In this document: positions 44,006-53,252 of the stretch, piece by piece
Numbering within the stretch: the first letter of the stretch is position 1
Layout: the number at the start of each line of letters is the position of its first letter
Origin: Sphingomonas gellani
GTDB taxonomy: Bacteria; Pseudomonadota; Alphaproteobacteria; Sphingomonadales; Sphingomonadaceae
Length of the DNA: 64,000 nucleotides
Direction: 5' to 3'
Assembly: GCF_900110035.1 (NCBI RefSeq)
Contig: NZ_FOCF01000002.1
Coordinates: forward strand, 124,001-188,000
Program-made: the position numbers and the translations under genes
The notes under the pieces: model-generated
The model's input: only the letters and a program-made list of their open reading frames with translations
Told to the model about the DNA's origin: nothing
Databases searched by the model: none

Positions 44006-44588
44006 ACCGACGCAGCCAAGGGGTGACAGCGGGTTCGGCAAGCCGCTCCGCGATGGTCCGATATACCGCGTCGCGCTCGTCCTGGCCGAACTTGAAGCGT
44101 CCCGCGATCCCAGTGACCCACGCCCGGAACCCGATGATCGCGCTGGCCATGCCGTGATAGCGGTGCGCGATCTCGGCGCGCGTCCATGGTGCTTGCCGGC
44201 CATGTTCCATAGCCCCGATCAGCACGTCCAGCGCTTCGTCGGTCAGTGCTGCATCCACCGTCACCTCCGCCGTGATCCTGAGGTTGGCGTAGATCCAGGT
44301 CGGCGCCCAGTCGCGCAGTCCGGCATGTTCGGGCGAGACATAGGCCGATGGGCCGCTAAACAGCAGCAGGGCGCGTCCTTGCGCGCGCAACCGGTCATAT
44401 AGCGGGTTGGCCCGTCCGAGATGCCCGATTAGCGACAGCAGCCGCCCGTCCTCGTCATATTCGCCGATCAGCGGCAGTTGCGCGGCTTCGGACGGGGCGT
44501 CGCCGACCGAACACACCCAGGCCAGCGGATGCTGCGCGATCAGCGCGCGTATGTCGTCGGTGGTGAAGTCCGCGAAAGGATCGCTCAT
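43989..44588 (-). CDS. PaiB-family FMN-binding protein
   Basis: A 199-residue protein that opens with FTTDDIRALIAQHPLAWVCS and has the PaiB features LPLIGEYDEDGRLLSLIGHL, SPEHAGLRDWAPTWIYANLR and an RFKFGQDERDAVYRTIAERL end. The family is a flavin-binding split-barrel protein, first named as a negative regulator of protease and sporulation genes in Bacillus. It is divergent from the MocR-type gene. A PaiB next to a MocR regulator is a frequent pair. Confidence 0.85.
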   Translation of the reverse strand: MSDPFADFTTDDIRALIAQHPLAWVCSVGDAPSEAAQLPLIGEYDEDGRLLSLIGHLGRANPLYDRLRAQGRALLLFSGPSAYVSPEHAGLRDWAPTWIYANLRITAEVTVDAALTDEALDVLIGAMEHGRQAPWTRAEIAHRYHGMASAIIGFRAWVTGIAGRFKFGQDERDAVYRTIAERLAEPAVTPWLRRFNPDR

Positions 44589-44755
44589 GATGGGGCCGGC
44601 TCCGGAAAACGTGATGCGCTGTCTGCGTCCGACGCTCGCATTCTCAGCTTTGCCTTGCGCGCTGGACCGTTCAAGGGCCAATTTTTATACAATTGGCAGG
44701 GCCAACGGCTTCGTGCGAACGCTTCCACCCTGCTGAGTAAAGGCCGTCTTCATTC

Positions 44756-46237
44756 ATGTTGCGACCACTCCATGTCACGCTCGGGGAACGGATTTCCTCG
44801 GAAAAGGACGTTCCCCTCTACGGCCAGGTGATCCGTGCGATCATCCGGGACATCAGAAGCGGGCGGCTGGCGGCGGGCAAGTATCTGCCCAGCAGCCGGC
44901 AACTCGCAGCCCAGCTTGGCGTCAACCGCAAAACGGTGGTCATCGCTTATGAGGAGCTGATCGCGCAGGGGTGGCTCCGTTCGGCCGGGACGCGCGGTAC
45001 GATCGTTTCCCCCGCCTTTCCCGCGCATACCGGCAAGCCCCCCTCCGCCGAGCCGATCCATACCGACATGCCGTCCATTGGCGAGGTCGCGCCTTATTAT
45101 CGCGTGCTGCCCCCGCCCGAGCGCCCAATCGCGCTGCCAGGCGGCCAGGGGCTTAAGCTGGACGAGGGCGCGCCCGATGGCCGGCTGTTCCCAGCCGAAA
45201 CGCTGGCGCGCGCGTATCGCAAGGCGATCGTCGGGGCCGCCGCCGAGAACCGGCTCCAATACCGCGATCCCCTAGGATCGATGCGGCTGCGTTGCGCGAT
45301 CGCGGAGATGCTGCGCAACCAGCGTGCGCTGTCGATTACGCCGGAGGAGGTGTGCATCACACGCGGAAGCCAGAACGCGTTGTTTCTGGCGACGCAAATC
45401 CTGCTGAAACCTGGAGAGACTGTCCTGGTCGAGGCGCTGACCCATGAGCCGGCGATGGCGGCGTTCCGCTCAGCGGGAGCGCACGTCGTCGCGGTGCCGC
45501 TGGACGGCAGCGGAATCGACGTCGAAGGCGTGGAGGCGGCGTGTCGCAGGCACCGGGTGCGCGCCGTGTTTCTGACGCCGCACCATCAGTTCCCGACCAC
45601 CGTCGCGCTTCGCCCGGAGCGCCGACTGCGCATGCTGGATTTGGCACGCCAGTTCGGCTTCGCGGTGCTGGAGGACGATTACGACCACGAGTTCCATTTC
45701 GCGTCGCAGCCGTTGCTGCCCATGGCCGCCTATAGCCCGGAGCACGTCATCTATCTGGGTTCGCTGTCCAAGCTGCTGCTGCCGACCCTGCGGATCGGCT
45801 ACATCGTTGGCCCGCGCGCAATCATGCCGGCGCTCGCTCATGCGATTTCCGTCACCGACGGCATGGGCAACCGGTTGACCGAGGATGCTGCCGCCGACCT
45901 GATCGTCAGCGGGGAACTGCAGCGTCATGCCTACAAGGTACGAAAAATCTACGCCGAGCGCCGCCGCCAGTTTGCCGACAAGCTACGCGCGCGCTTCAGT
46001 GATACGGTCGCGTTCGATCCGCCCGATGGCGGGCTCGCCTTTTGGCTGCGTTTCCCGGGCATCGACCTCGACGCAGCGGAGGCGCGGGCGTGGGCGGCGG
46101 GGCTAAGACTGGCGTCGTCTCGATCGTTCATGGCTAGCGAGGACGCGCCGCGCGGTTTGCGCGTCGGGTTCGCCAGCCTGAACGCGACAGAGGCGCAGTA
46201 TGCCGTCGATGCCCTGCATCGGGCGACGTACGTATAG
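44756..46237 (+). CDS. MocR/PdxR-type GntR regulator with aminotransferase domain
   Basis: A 493-residue protein. Residues 20-90 form a GntR winged helix (LYGQVIRAIIRDIRSGRLAA and SSRQLAAQLGVNRKTVVIAY). Residues about 120-490 are a fold-type I aminotransferase domain with the PLP lysine in YLGSLSKLLLPTLRIGYIV near residue 337 and VLEDDYDHEFHF before it. Such proteins sense PLP-linked amino acids (PdxR, GabR). It lies divergent to PaiB and convergent with ornithine cyclodeaminase, and probably controls this amino-acid cluster. Confidence 0.9.
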   Translation: MLRPLHVTLGERISSEKDVPLYGQVIRAIIRDIRSGRLAAGKYLPSSRQLAAQLGVNRKTVVIAYEELIAQGWLRSAGTRGTIVSPAFPAHTGKPPSAEPIHTDMPSIGEVAPYYRVLPPPERPIALPGGQGLKLDEGAPDGRLFPAETLARAYRKAIVGAAAENRLQYRDPLGSMRLRCAIAEMLRNQRALSITPEEVCITRGSQNALFLATQILLKPGETVLVEALTHEPAMAAFRSAGAHVVAVPLDGSGIDVEGVEAACRRHRVRAVFLTPHHQFPTTVALRPERRLRMLDLARQFGFAVLEDDYDHEFHFASQPLLPMAAYSPEHVIYLGSLSKLLLPTLRIGYIVGPRAIMPALAHAISVTDGMGNRLTEDAAADLIVSGELQRHAYKVRKIYAERRRQFADKLRARFSDTVAFDPPDGGLAFWLRFPGIDLDAAEARAWAAGLRLASSRSFMASEDAPRGLRVGFASLNATEAQYAVDALHRATYV

Positions 46238-46258
46238 CCGCGCCCGGCCCGCGCCCGA

Positions 46259-47305
46259 TCAGGCCGCGCGCTGAAGCATCCCGAACAGGTCGCGCGGATC
46301 GTCCGGGTCGGCCAGCATGTCGAGCTGGTGGCAGTAATCGCCATCCTGCAGCTTGCCATGGACATAGCGCAACGCGGAGAAATCCTCGATTGCGAAGCCG
46401 ACGCTGTCGAACAGCGTGATCTCACGCGAACCTCGCCGCCCGGCTGCGTCGCCGCGCACGACCTGCCATAATTCAGTCACGGGATAAGCGGGCGGCATCT
46501 GCTGGATCTCACCTTCGATCCGGGTTTGCGGCTCATATTCGACGAACGTGCTGGCGCGGGAAAGAATATCACGGTGCAACTCCGTCTTGCCCGGACAATC
46601 GCCGCCGATCGCGTTGATGTGGATCCCTTCGCCGACCATGTTGTCGCTCAGGATGGTGGCATAGGCCTTGTCGGCGGTGCAGGTGGTGACGATCTGCGCC
46701 CCCTCGATCGCGTCCTGCGCGGTGTCGCACGATGTAACCCTTATCCCGCTGCCCTGCAGGTTGTGCACCGCCTTGCGCTTGGCGGCGGGGTCGATGTCGT
46801 ACAGGCGCACCTCCTCCACGCCGATCACCGCCTTCATCGCCAGTGCCTGGAACTCCGCCTGTGCACCGTTGCCGATCACCGCCATCGTGCGCGCGCCCTT
46901 TGGCGCGAGATAGCGGGCAGCCATCGCCGACGTCGCCGCGGTCCGCAGCGCGGTCAGCAACGTCATTTCCGACAGCATTAGCGGATAGCCCGTGTCCACC
47001 CGGGCGAGCAGGCCGAACGCCGCGACGGTCTGATACCCCTTGACGATGTTGCCGGGGTGGCCGTTGACATATTTGAAGCTGAAGGTCTGGCCATCCGAGG
47101 TGGGCATCAGTTCGATCACCCCATCGCGAGAGTGCGAGGCAAGGCGAGGGGCCTTCTCGAACATGTCCCAGCGGCGATAGTCGCCCTCGATTTCTTCGGC
47201 CAGGTCGCGCAGCACCTGTTCGATGCCATGGTGGTGCACCAGGCGCATCATGTTCTCGACGCTGACAAAGGGGATGTAGGCGAGCGGAGAAGCGGCGGGT
47301 GCCAT
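46259..47305 (-). CDS. Ornithine cyclodeaminase/mu-crystallin family enzyme
   Basis: A 348-residue enzyme. The NAD-binding part has MAVIGNGAQAEFQALAMK near residue 140, and INAIGGDCPGKTEL carries the conserved acidic residue. SFKYVNGHPGNIVKGYQTVA matches the substrate site. The bacterial archetype turns ornithine to proline and ammonia; other members act on cyclic imines or diamino acids. ATG at 47305 follows GAAAGG and is preferred over GTG at 47323. It is divergent from the Lrp-type gene, which is probably its regulator. Confidence 0.88.
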   Translation of the reverse strand: MAPAASPLAYIPFVSVENMMRLVHHHGIEQVLRDLAEEIEGDYRRWDMFEKAPRLASHSRDGVIELMPTSDGQTFSFKYVNGHPGNIVKGYQTVAAFGLLARVDTGYPLMLSEMTLLTALRTAATSAMAARYLAPKGARTMAVIGNGAQAEFQALAMKAVIGVEEVRLYDIDPAAKRKAVHNLQGSGIRVTSCDTAQDAIEGAQIVTTCTADKAYATILSDNMVGEGIHINAIGGDCPGKTELHRDILSRASTFVEYEPQTRIEGEIQQMPPAYPVTELWQVVRGDAAGRRGSREITLFDSVGFAIEDFSALRYVHGKLQDGDYCHQLDMLADPDDPRDLFGMLQRAA

Positions 47306-47441
47306 GACGAACCTTTCGAACACATGTCAGTCGGATTGAAGTGCCCCTTCCAGGAAGCTGACGGAATGGCATTTCCGTGCTAAAAGTGGCGAGCGGCTGC
47401 GCAACTTGCGCAGGCACTCTGCGATAACGGACGGGGCCGGC

Positions 47442-47882
47442 GTGACGCGACATGCGAAATTCATCCCGGACGATCTGGACCGACGGATCATCTCGCATCT
47501 GCGCGTGGACGGCCGTGCGTCGCTGTCGAAGCTGGCGCTTGCGCTGAATGTCGCGCGTGGGACGGTGCAGAACCGTCTCGACCGCCTGCTGGACACGGGT
47601 ACGCTTCTCGGATTTACCGTGCGGGTCCGCGAAGTTTATGAGGATCGATCGGTTCGCGCGGTGATGCTGATCGAGGTGATGGGCCGGTCGACCACCCAAG
47701 TCATCCAGCGGCTGCGAGGCATTGCGGAGATCCGCACGCTGCACACCACCAACGGCAATTGGGACCTGATCGCGGACATCCACGTGTCCAGCCTGTCGAA
47801 CTTCGACCGAGTCCTGCGCGAAGTGCGGATGATCGAGGGGGTCGCGAATAGCGAAACAAGCCTATTGCTCAGCACCGTATAG
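47442..47882 (+). CDS. Lrp/AsnC-family regulator
   Basis: A 146-residue protein from GTG 47442 (a TTG lies 12 codons upstream). The N-terminal HTH has LDRRIISHLRVDGRASLSKL and ALNVARGTVQNRLDRLLDTG. The RAM domain has VIQRLRGIAEIRTLHTTNGN and WDLIADIHVSS. It binds an amino acid as effector. It probably controls the divergent ornithine cyclodeaminase gene. Confidence 0.87.
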   Translation: MTRHAKFIPDDLDRRIISHLRVDGRASLSKLALALNVARGTVQNRLDRLLDTGTLLGFTVRVREVYEDRSVRAVMLIEVMGRSTTQVIQRLRGIAEIRTLHTTNGNWDLIADIHVSSLSNFDRVLREVRMIEGVANSETSLLLSTV

Positions 47883-47914
47883 CTACGACCCGTAATCGCG
47901 CTGTTTCGGCTTCG

Positions 47915-48121
47915 CTAGCGGCCCGGCGGCCGCGGGTGCCAAACGGCTCTCGCGGTGACGATGAGCGGTAGCGCCAGACCAATCCATGCCACGACGTCGA
48001 CAGCGCCGTCACCCAGCAACCCGGCGACAAGCGCGAACCCGCTCGCTACGGCCAGCACCGCCGGAATGCCGAACGTGCCGCCCGTTCGCCTCACGATGCC
48101 GTCCGCTTGCGGCTCAGCCAT
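47915..48121 (-). CDS. Small membrane protein behind the PepSY gene (68 aa)
   Basis: ATG at 48121 lies inside the end of the PepSY gene (overlap of 31 bp). Two hydrophobic segments (GIPAVLAVASGFALVAGLLG and VVAWIGLALPLIVTA) are separated by a short loop. Small membrane proteins are frequent as the third gene in receptor-PepSY operons. Function unknown. Confidence 0.6.
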   Translation of the reverse strand: MAEPQADGIVRRTGGTFGIPAVLAVASGFALVAGLLGDGAVDVVAWIGLALPLIVTARAVWHPRPPGR

Positions 48122-49194
48122 AGGTAGAGGCCGCTGCCGAGTATGAGGATCGCGACCAGGTCGAGCAGCGCCCATAGGATCTTCATCGGCATGGCACCGT
48201 AATTGCCGAAGTGGAGCGGCTGCGACAGGCGGAGCGCCAGCATGTACCACGGCATCGAGCGCATCGCGGTCAGCCTGCCGGTATGCGCGTCGATCAGCGC
48301 GGGAGTGAGCAGTTGCCGCGTTGCCGGCGTAGCACCCTTCAGCCACACGGCATAATGATGCTCGCTGCTGAAACGCGTGCCGGGAAAGGCGACGAACTGC
48401 GGGTCGGTACTAGGAGCCGCCGCCCGCGCGGTACGGACTGCTTGGTCGAGCGACCCCCAGGCGGCGACCGGCAGCGGCGGCTCCCCGGCATATGGGCGGG
48501 TCAGGGCCGTGAGCTGGTCGGCCCGCCAGATGGCGGTCAGCGGTTCCGACAGGGTGTTGATGACGCCGGTCAGCCCGACCACGCCGATCCACGTCGCGGT
48601 TGCGATGCCGAACAGGTTGTGGAGGTCGAGCCAGCGGACACGGCGGCTGCGGTTCCTGCGAACCTCCCCGAACGCCAGCTTGCGCATGAACGGCGCGTAG
48701 ACGACGATCCCCGACACGATCGACATGCAGAACAACAGGCCCATGAAGCCGAGGAACAGCTTGCCCGGCAGTCCCGCGAACATGTCGACATGGAGCCGCA
48801 GGATCACCGCCATGATGCCGCCCTCTTCATCGAGCGCGCCCACCGGCTTCGCGGTGCGGCGGTCGATCGCAGTGAGGTGATAGGCTCCGCGACCCGGCCG
48901 CGCGACCGTCGCGGTGGTGACGTTGGCGACGGGGCGGTCTTCGTCGAAGCTGATGAACAGCGGCCGCTCGCCCGGATACATCGCCCTGGCGGTGCGCACG
49001 AACGCGTCGAGAGGCAGTTTCGGAGCGTTCGCGGGCAAAGTTGCGAGCGGCGCCCGGTCATCGAAGGCGGCATCGATCTCATCGTGGAAGATCAGCGGCA
49101 GGCCAGTCAGGCACAGCATCAGCAGGAACAGCGTGCAGACGAGGCTGGTCCATTTGTGGACCCAGCACCACGTCCTGACCGTCCCCGTGCGCAT
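48091..49194 (-). CDS. PepSY-associated membrane protein (siderophore-reductase type)
   Basis: A 367-residue inner-membrane protein with about four helices. The start WCWVHKWTSLVCTLFLLMLC and the later WLDLHNLFGIATATWIGVVG carry the spaced histidines of the PepSY-TM family (FoxB/PiuB/FsrB-like), which is thought to reduce ferric siderophores in the periplasm or inner membrane. Its ATG overlaps the receptor stop by one base (TGATG). A role in iron release is inferred from family and operon. Confidence 0.85.
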   Translation of the reverse strand: MRTGTVRTWCWVHKWTSLVCTLFLLMLCLTGLPLIFHDEIDAAFDDRAPLATLPANAPKLPLDAFVRTARAMYPGERPLFISFDEDRPVANVTTATVARPGRGAYHLTAIDRRTAKPVGALDEEGGIMAVILRLHVDMFAGLPGKLFLGFMGLLFCMSIVSGIVVYAPFMRKLAFGEVRRNRSRRVRWLDLHNLFGIATATWIGVVGLTGVINTLSEPLTAIWRADQLTALTRPYAGEPPLPVAAWGSLDQAVRTARAAAPSTDPQFVAFPGTRFSSEHHYAVWLKGATPATRQLLTPALIDAHTGRLTAMRSMPWYMLALRLSQPLHFGNYGAMPMKILWALLDLVAILILGSGLYLWLSRKRTAS

Positions 49195-51377
49195 CAATAC
49201 TCGACCGTTATCGATGCCTTGACGGTGCGCGGCTGCCCCTGGAGCAGGTAGCCGCCGAATGCCGAGGTCCAGTAGCGGCGATTGGCGATATTCTCCGCGC
49301 TCACGCGGAGCGTGACCGGGTGATCGTCGGCGACCAGAATATAGCGCATACCAAGGTCGAAGCGTGTCCAGTCGTCCAGCCGCTGGCGATTGGTCGCGTC
49401 CAGATACTGGTGCCCCGTGTGCACGACGCGACCGGTCAGCGTCGCCGCGCGCAGGAAGGGCGGCACCACCTCCAGCCCGAAATTGACCTGATAGTCGGGG
49501 ACGCCGATCGCCGTGTTGCCGTCGGTCAGCCCGCCGGCGGTGCGGCGCAGCGTGGCATCGTTGATCGTCCCGCCGCCGATCACGCGCAGCCAGTCGGTCG
49601 GTTCGCCGTTGAAGCCCAGCTCGATGCCCTGGTTGCGCTGGCGCCCGTCGACCACGAACGTCGTGGCGACAGGGTTGGCGGGAGTAGGGGTGGCGATCGT
49701 GTAGCCGTTCGGCTGCGTCGTACGGTAGAGCGCCAGCGTGGTGGTGAGGCGGTGGACCTCCCACTTCGCGCCCACCTCGTACTGGGTGGTGCGATAGGGG
49801 GCGAAGATCTCTCCGGGGTTGACGGTCGCGGTGTTCGGCGCGGTTGGACCCTGTACCAGCCCGTCGATGCGGTTGCCGTAAAGCGAGAAGGTCGAGGTCG
49901 GCCGCACCACGATGCCGACAACGGGGGTGGCCGCCGACCGGTCGTAGCGGGTCGCCCGAACGAAGGTCGCGCGGTTGAAGCCCTCCACGATCAACTTCTG
50001 CTGACGGACGCCGCCGGTGACGAGCAGCCGATCGTTGAACAGCCCGATCGTATCGGAGGCGAAGAGGCTGCCGAACTCCGTGTAGGAGGCGCGCGGCGGA
50101 TCGGCGAGATTGCCGCCGGTGCCGGTGCCCGGCAGGTTCGCCGGCCGTGGCACCGCGACGGGTTCGTAGATGTTGGTCGGCGTCGTCGCGGTGAAGCCCC
50201 CGGTCGCGGTGCGGTAGCCACCCGATGCGAAGGCGTTGCGGTTTTCCGCCATGACCAGCGTCGCGCCGACGCTGATCGCGTGAGTGGTGCCGGCCAGCGC
50301 AAACTTGCCGCGCAGACCCAGCTGGCCGCTTTCGTTGTTGTCCTCCCTCGGCACGAACAGCCGGGCCTGTGTCGCGGCGCCCGTGGTGGAGTTTGTCACG
50401 GTCGGCGTCGCATAGTCGCCGTCCTCCCGCCCGTCGCGCAGCCCGCCCGCGATATACACCGTCCAGTCCGGAGCCACGTCGACTTCCGCCCGCGCCAGGA
50501 CGTAGACGTCGCGCAGCTTGGTAAAGGCCCAGGGCTGCGCGTAATTGGCGTCGGCACCGGGTACGCGGGGGATCGCGAGGCTGGTGTTCGCCAGGCGCAC
50601 CTGAGGCCGTGGCTGGTACACGCGCTGATCCTCGTAACCGAAGTCGAGGAAGAAGCGCCCCGGCCCGGCGCGGAAATCAAAGTCGGCGCCGACGACGCGG
50701 ACGCTGCGCCGTTCGTCGTCCACCGCCGTGTCGCCGTCGCGATAAACGCCGTTGACGCGCAAGCCGAACGCGTCGTTCGCGCCGAAGCGCGTGCCGACAT
50801 CGATCGCTCCGCCCCACAGTTTGTCGCCCGCATAGCTGACGGTGGCGCGCAACAGCGTCTTGTCGGCGCGTTTGGGGGTCAGGTTGATGCCGCCGCCGAG
50901 GCCGCTGCCGCCCGGTGCTGCGCCGAACAGAAAGGCGCTGGACCCGTTCAGCACCTGCACCCGCTCGTAGAGTTCGGGCGACACCAGTTGGCGCGGCGTG
51001 ATGCCATAAAGCCCGTCAAGCGCGACATCGTCGCCGTTCAGGGGAAAGCCGCGGATCACGAACAGCTCGGACTGGTTGCCGAACCCCTGCGTGGTGCGCA
51101 CCGACGGATCGTTTTCCAGCACTTCGCCCAGCGTTTCCGCCTGCTGGTCGAGCACCAGTTGCGCGGTGTAATTGCGCACGTTGAACGGCGTTTCCAGCGC
51201 GCCCAGGTCGCCAAGTGCGCCGAGCGACCCGTCGCTCGTCACCTGCCGACGCTGCTGCTGTGCGGTGACCACAACATCCTGCTCGATGGCGGCATTCTGC
51301 TCATACTCCTGCGCACGCGATGCGGCTGATCCCGAGGCGAGTACGATCGCACAAACCGTTAACGCAGACTTGTTCAT
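49194..51377 (-). CDS. TonB-dependent siderophore receptor
   Basis: A 727-residue receptor of the ferric-siderophore class. A signal peptide (VCAIVLASGSAASRAQ) is followed by QDVVVTAQQQRRQVTSDGSL and a plug with QQAETLGEVLENDPSVRTTQ, FVIRGFPLNGDDVALDGLYG and VLNGSSAFLFGAAPGGSGLG. The barrel ends KASITVEY. The plug layout is that of FhuE/FpvA-like hydroxamate or catecholate receptors; the exact siderophore is not known. First gene of a three-gene iron-uptake operon. No FecI/FecR-type regulator is nearby. Confidence 0.92.
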   Translation of the reverse strand: MNKSALTVCAIVLASGSAASRAQEYEQNAAIEQDVVVTAQQQRRQVTSDGSLGALGDLGALETPFNVRNYTAQLVLDQQAETLGEVLENDPSVRTTQGFGNQSELFVIRGFPLNGDDVALDGLYGITPRQLVSPELYERVQVLNGSSAFLFGAAPGGSGLGGGINLTPKRADKTLLRATVSYAGDKLWGGAIDVGTRFGANDAFGLRVNGVYRDGDTAVDDERRSVRVVGADFDFRAGPGRFFLDFGYEDQRVYQPRPQVRLANTSLAIPRVPGADANYAQPWAFTKLRDVYVLARAEVDVAPDWTVYIAGGLRDGREDGDYATPTVTNSTTGAATQARLFVPREDNNESGQLGLRGKFALAGTTHAISVGATLVMAENRNAFASGGYRTATGGFTATTPTNIYEPVAVPRPANLPGTGTGGNLADPPRASYTEFGSLFASDTIGLFNDRLLVTGGVRQQKLIVEGFNRATFVRATRYDRSAATPVVGIVVRPTSTFSLYGNRIDGLVQGPTAPNTATVNPGEIFAPYRTTQYEVGAKWEVHRLTTTLALYRTTQPNGYTIATPTPANPVATTFVVDGRQRNQGIELGFNGEPTDWLRVIGGGTINDATLRRTAGGLTDGNTAIGVPDYQVNFGLEVVPPFLRAATLTGRVVHTGHQYLDATNRQRLDDWTRFDLGMRYILVADDHPVTLRVSAENIANRRYWTSAFGGYLLQGQPRTVKASITVEY

Positions 51378-51726
51378 CAACACCCCCGATTGTGGAGGAA
51401 GTCTATAGGCTATTGCTTCGCGTTCGCAACATCCGCAGAGGTAGTGGTGACGTGTAAGGGGATCGACCTCACTGATTGGTGAGACTAGAGGTCAGCATGG
51501 CAGTGTCTGGGAGTTCGCCACCCCGCCCTGAGCAGTCTGCAATCAGCAAGCAAGCCGCAACCGGGAACTGAATTGATGGTTTTTGAAGCCCCATAGCCAC
51601 TGAGCGGCCGACCTCGGATCATCAACTTCGGTCGCCGACAGCGTCTTGCGCAGCTTCTCGAGACAATCCGACGCGGATTGGCTCGGCTCTCCTTGTTCCA
51701 TCAGCCTTGCGCTCGCCGGGCGGTAG
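51378..51726. other. Intergenic region, possible iron-regulated promoter
   Basis: Upstream of the siderophore receptor a TTGC-ttcgcgttc-GCAA palindrome (51413-51429) could be a regulator site, but it does not match a Fur box well enough to name it. An ORF on the minus strand at 51543-51821 is probably spurious. Nothing else is recognised. Confidence 0.35.
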
Positions 51727-52130
51727 CTAGGCGCGTTTCTCGCGAAGCCAACTATCGCGCCCGGTGAAAATCTTCTGCATCTCTGCCATGTTCTCGGTTC
51801 CCCAGGTGCATAAGGGTTCAAGCGCCTGGGCGAGGCTCTGGCCGAGAGGCGTCAGCGTGTAGTCGACGCGTGGTGGCACCTCCTTGTAGTCGTTCCTGCG
51901 CAATACGCCGTCCGCTTCCAGCTCCTTCAATTGCTGGATCAGCACCTTGTCGCTGACATCGCGAACGGCGCGCTTCAGCTCGCCGTAACGGGTCGGCCCG
52001 CGCAAGAGGAAGTACAGGATGAGCGGCTTCCATTTGCCCGAGATGATCTTGAGCGTAGCGTCGAGGCCGCAGGTGAAGCGGGGAGCAACCGGAGTGGCTC
52101 GACGGTGGTGGACTGAACCGCTTGGGGCAT
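51727..52130 (-). pseudogene. HxlR-family regulator with N-terminal frameshift
   Basis: The family core is intact: GLDATLKIISGKWKPLILYF, then GPTRYGELKRAVRDVSDKVL, and the wing VPPRVDYTLTPLGQSLAQAL. No start codon exists in that frame before its upstream stop. The ATG at 52130 (MPQAVQSTTVEPLRLLP) is in another frame, and one added or lost base near 52080 would join them. It is divergent from the SDR gene, as in many HxlR pairs. Either a pseudogene or a sequence error. Confidence 0.65.
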
Positions 52131-52212
52131 TCTTTATACTTACCTAAAGGTGCATACTTGTCGATAGGTGGGTTCGAGGCCAGCTGCGTGCAACCAAGAA
52201 CTGGAGGCACGT

Positions 52213-52947
52213 ATGAACCGACTGAAAGGCAAGACTGCGATCATCACCGGCGGCGGCACGGGCATCGGCCTGGCTTCGGCAAAGCGCTTCATCGAGGAAG
52301 GTGCGTTCGTCTACATCTTCGGCCGGAGGCAGGAGAAGCTGGACGCAGCGGTGGCCACGCTCGGCGCGAATGCGCGTGCGGTGGCGGGATCAGTCACCGA
52401 TTCCGGCGATCTCGACCGACTGTTCGACACCGTGAAGCAGGAGCGCGGCGCGCTCGATATCCTGTTCGCCAATTCCGGAACCGGCGCGCTGGTGCCGCTC
52501 ACCGACATCACGCCCGAGCATTATGACGAGACCTTCGACATCAACGTGAAGGGTACGATCTTCACGGTGCAGAAGGGCTTGAAGCTAATGGGTAAGGGTG
52601 GTTCGGTCATCCTCACCGGCTCGACCACCGGCGTAATGGGAACGCCTGCGTTCAGCATCTACAGCGCGTCGAAGGCTGCTGTCCGCAACCTCGCGCGCAG
52701 CTGGGCGCAGGACCTGCGTGGTACGGGTATTCGCGTCAACGTCCTGTCACCGGGGCCGACGCTGACCGAACTAGCGGCCGAGGTCGTCGGTCGCGACGCG
52801 ATGATCGAGATGGGCGCGACCACACCGATCGGTCATGTCGGCGATCCAGCCGAAGTCGCGGCGGCTGCCGCGTTCCTCGCATCCTCCGACAGCAGCTTCA
52901 TGACGGGCAGTGAGCTGTTCACCGACGGAGGCTTGGCCCAGATCTGA
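52213..52947 (+). CDS. SDR-family oxidoreductase
   Basis: A classical short-chain dehydrogenase of 244 residues. It has the cofactor motif TGGGTGIGLASAKRF, NSGTGAL for the usual NNAG, the catalytic Ser in ILTGSTTG, YSASKAA (Tyr/Lys), and a C-terminal FMTGSELFTDGG. FGRR after the second strand suits NADP. Substrate unknown. It is divergent from the broken HxlR gene, which would normally act as its repressor. Confidence 0.9.
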   Translation: MNRLKGKTAIITGGGTGIGLASAKRFIEEGAFVYIFGRRQEKLDAAVATLGANARAVAGSVTDSGDLDRLFDTVKQERGALDILFANSGTGALVPLTDITPEHYDETFDINVKGTIFTVQKGLKLMGKGGSVILTGSTTGVMGTPAFSIYSASKAAVRNLARSWAQDLRGTGIRVNVLSPGPTLTELAAEVVGRDAMIEMGATTPIGHVGDPAEVAAAAAFLASSDSSFMTGSELFTDGGLAQI

Positions 52948-52955
52948 GAAACTCT

Positions 52956-52980
52956 GCCAGCGGGCGGTAAGCCCGCTGGC
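52956..52980 (+). terminator. Strong hairpin after the SDR gene
   Basis: GCCAGCGGGC-ggtaa-GCCCGCTGGC, a perfect 10-bp stem 8 bp past the stop codon. No T-run follows, but the stem is strong. Confidence 0.6.
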
Positions 52981-53252
52981 CTAGAAAGTGGGGCCGCACA
53001 GCTTACCCTGCTCGCCAAAATAGCCGTGAGATCGACAATAACGAATGGCCGAAGTTCGGAACTGCGTAAGGGTGCGTGAACGACCGATTATGGGTCAATT
53101 GCGGCTTAATACAAGCGTACTGAACCCCCCGTAGTCGTCACTGATCCGCAGCGCGGTTGTAACGTACTCGCAATGGTTCAGTTGCGAAACAGTCGCATCG
53201 TCCCGTTATCGGAATTGTCCATCGGTAAGGAAGCCGAGGGGGAGAATACAAC
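52981..53252. other. Upstream region of the receptor/PI-PLC/phosphatase operon
   Basis: Beyond the terminator I see no gene. The segment near 53110 (GGCTTAATACAAGCGTACTG) may hold a promoter. I looked for two CTGTCAT-type Pho-box halves and found no convincing pair. Confidence 0.4.

Noticed and set aside
51543..51821. Minus-strand ORF of 92 codons
   Set aside because: It overlaps the end of the HxlR core in another frame and has no start signal or known domain.
53000..53252. Pho box before the PI-PLC operon
   Set aside because: No pair of CTGTCAT-like halves with 4-bp spacing could be found by eye, so phosphate control is not claimed.
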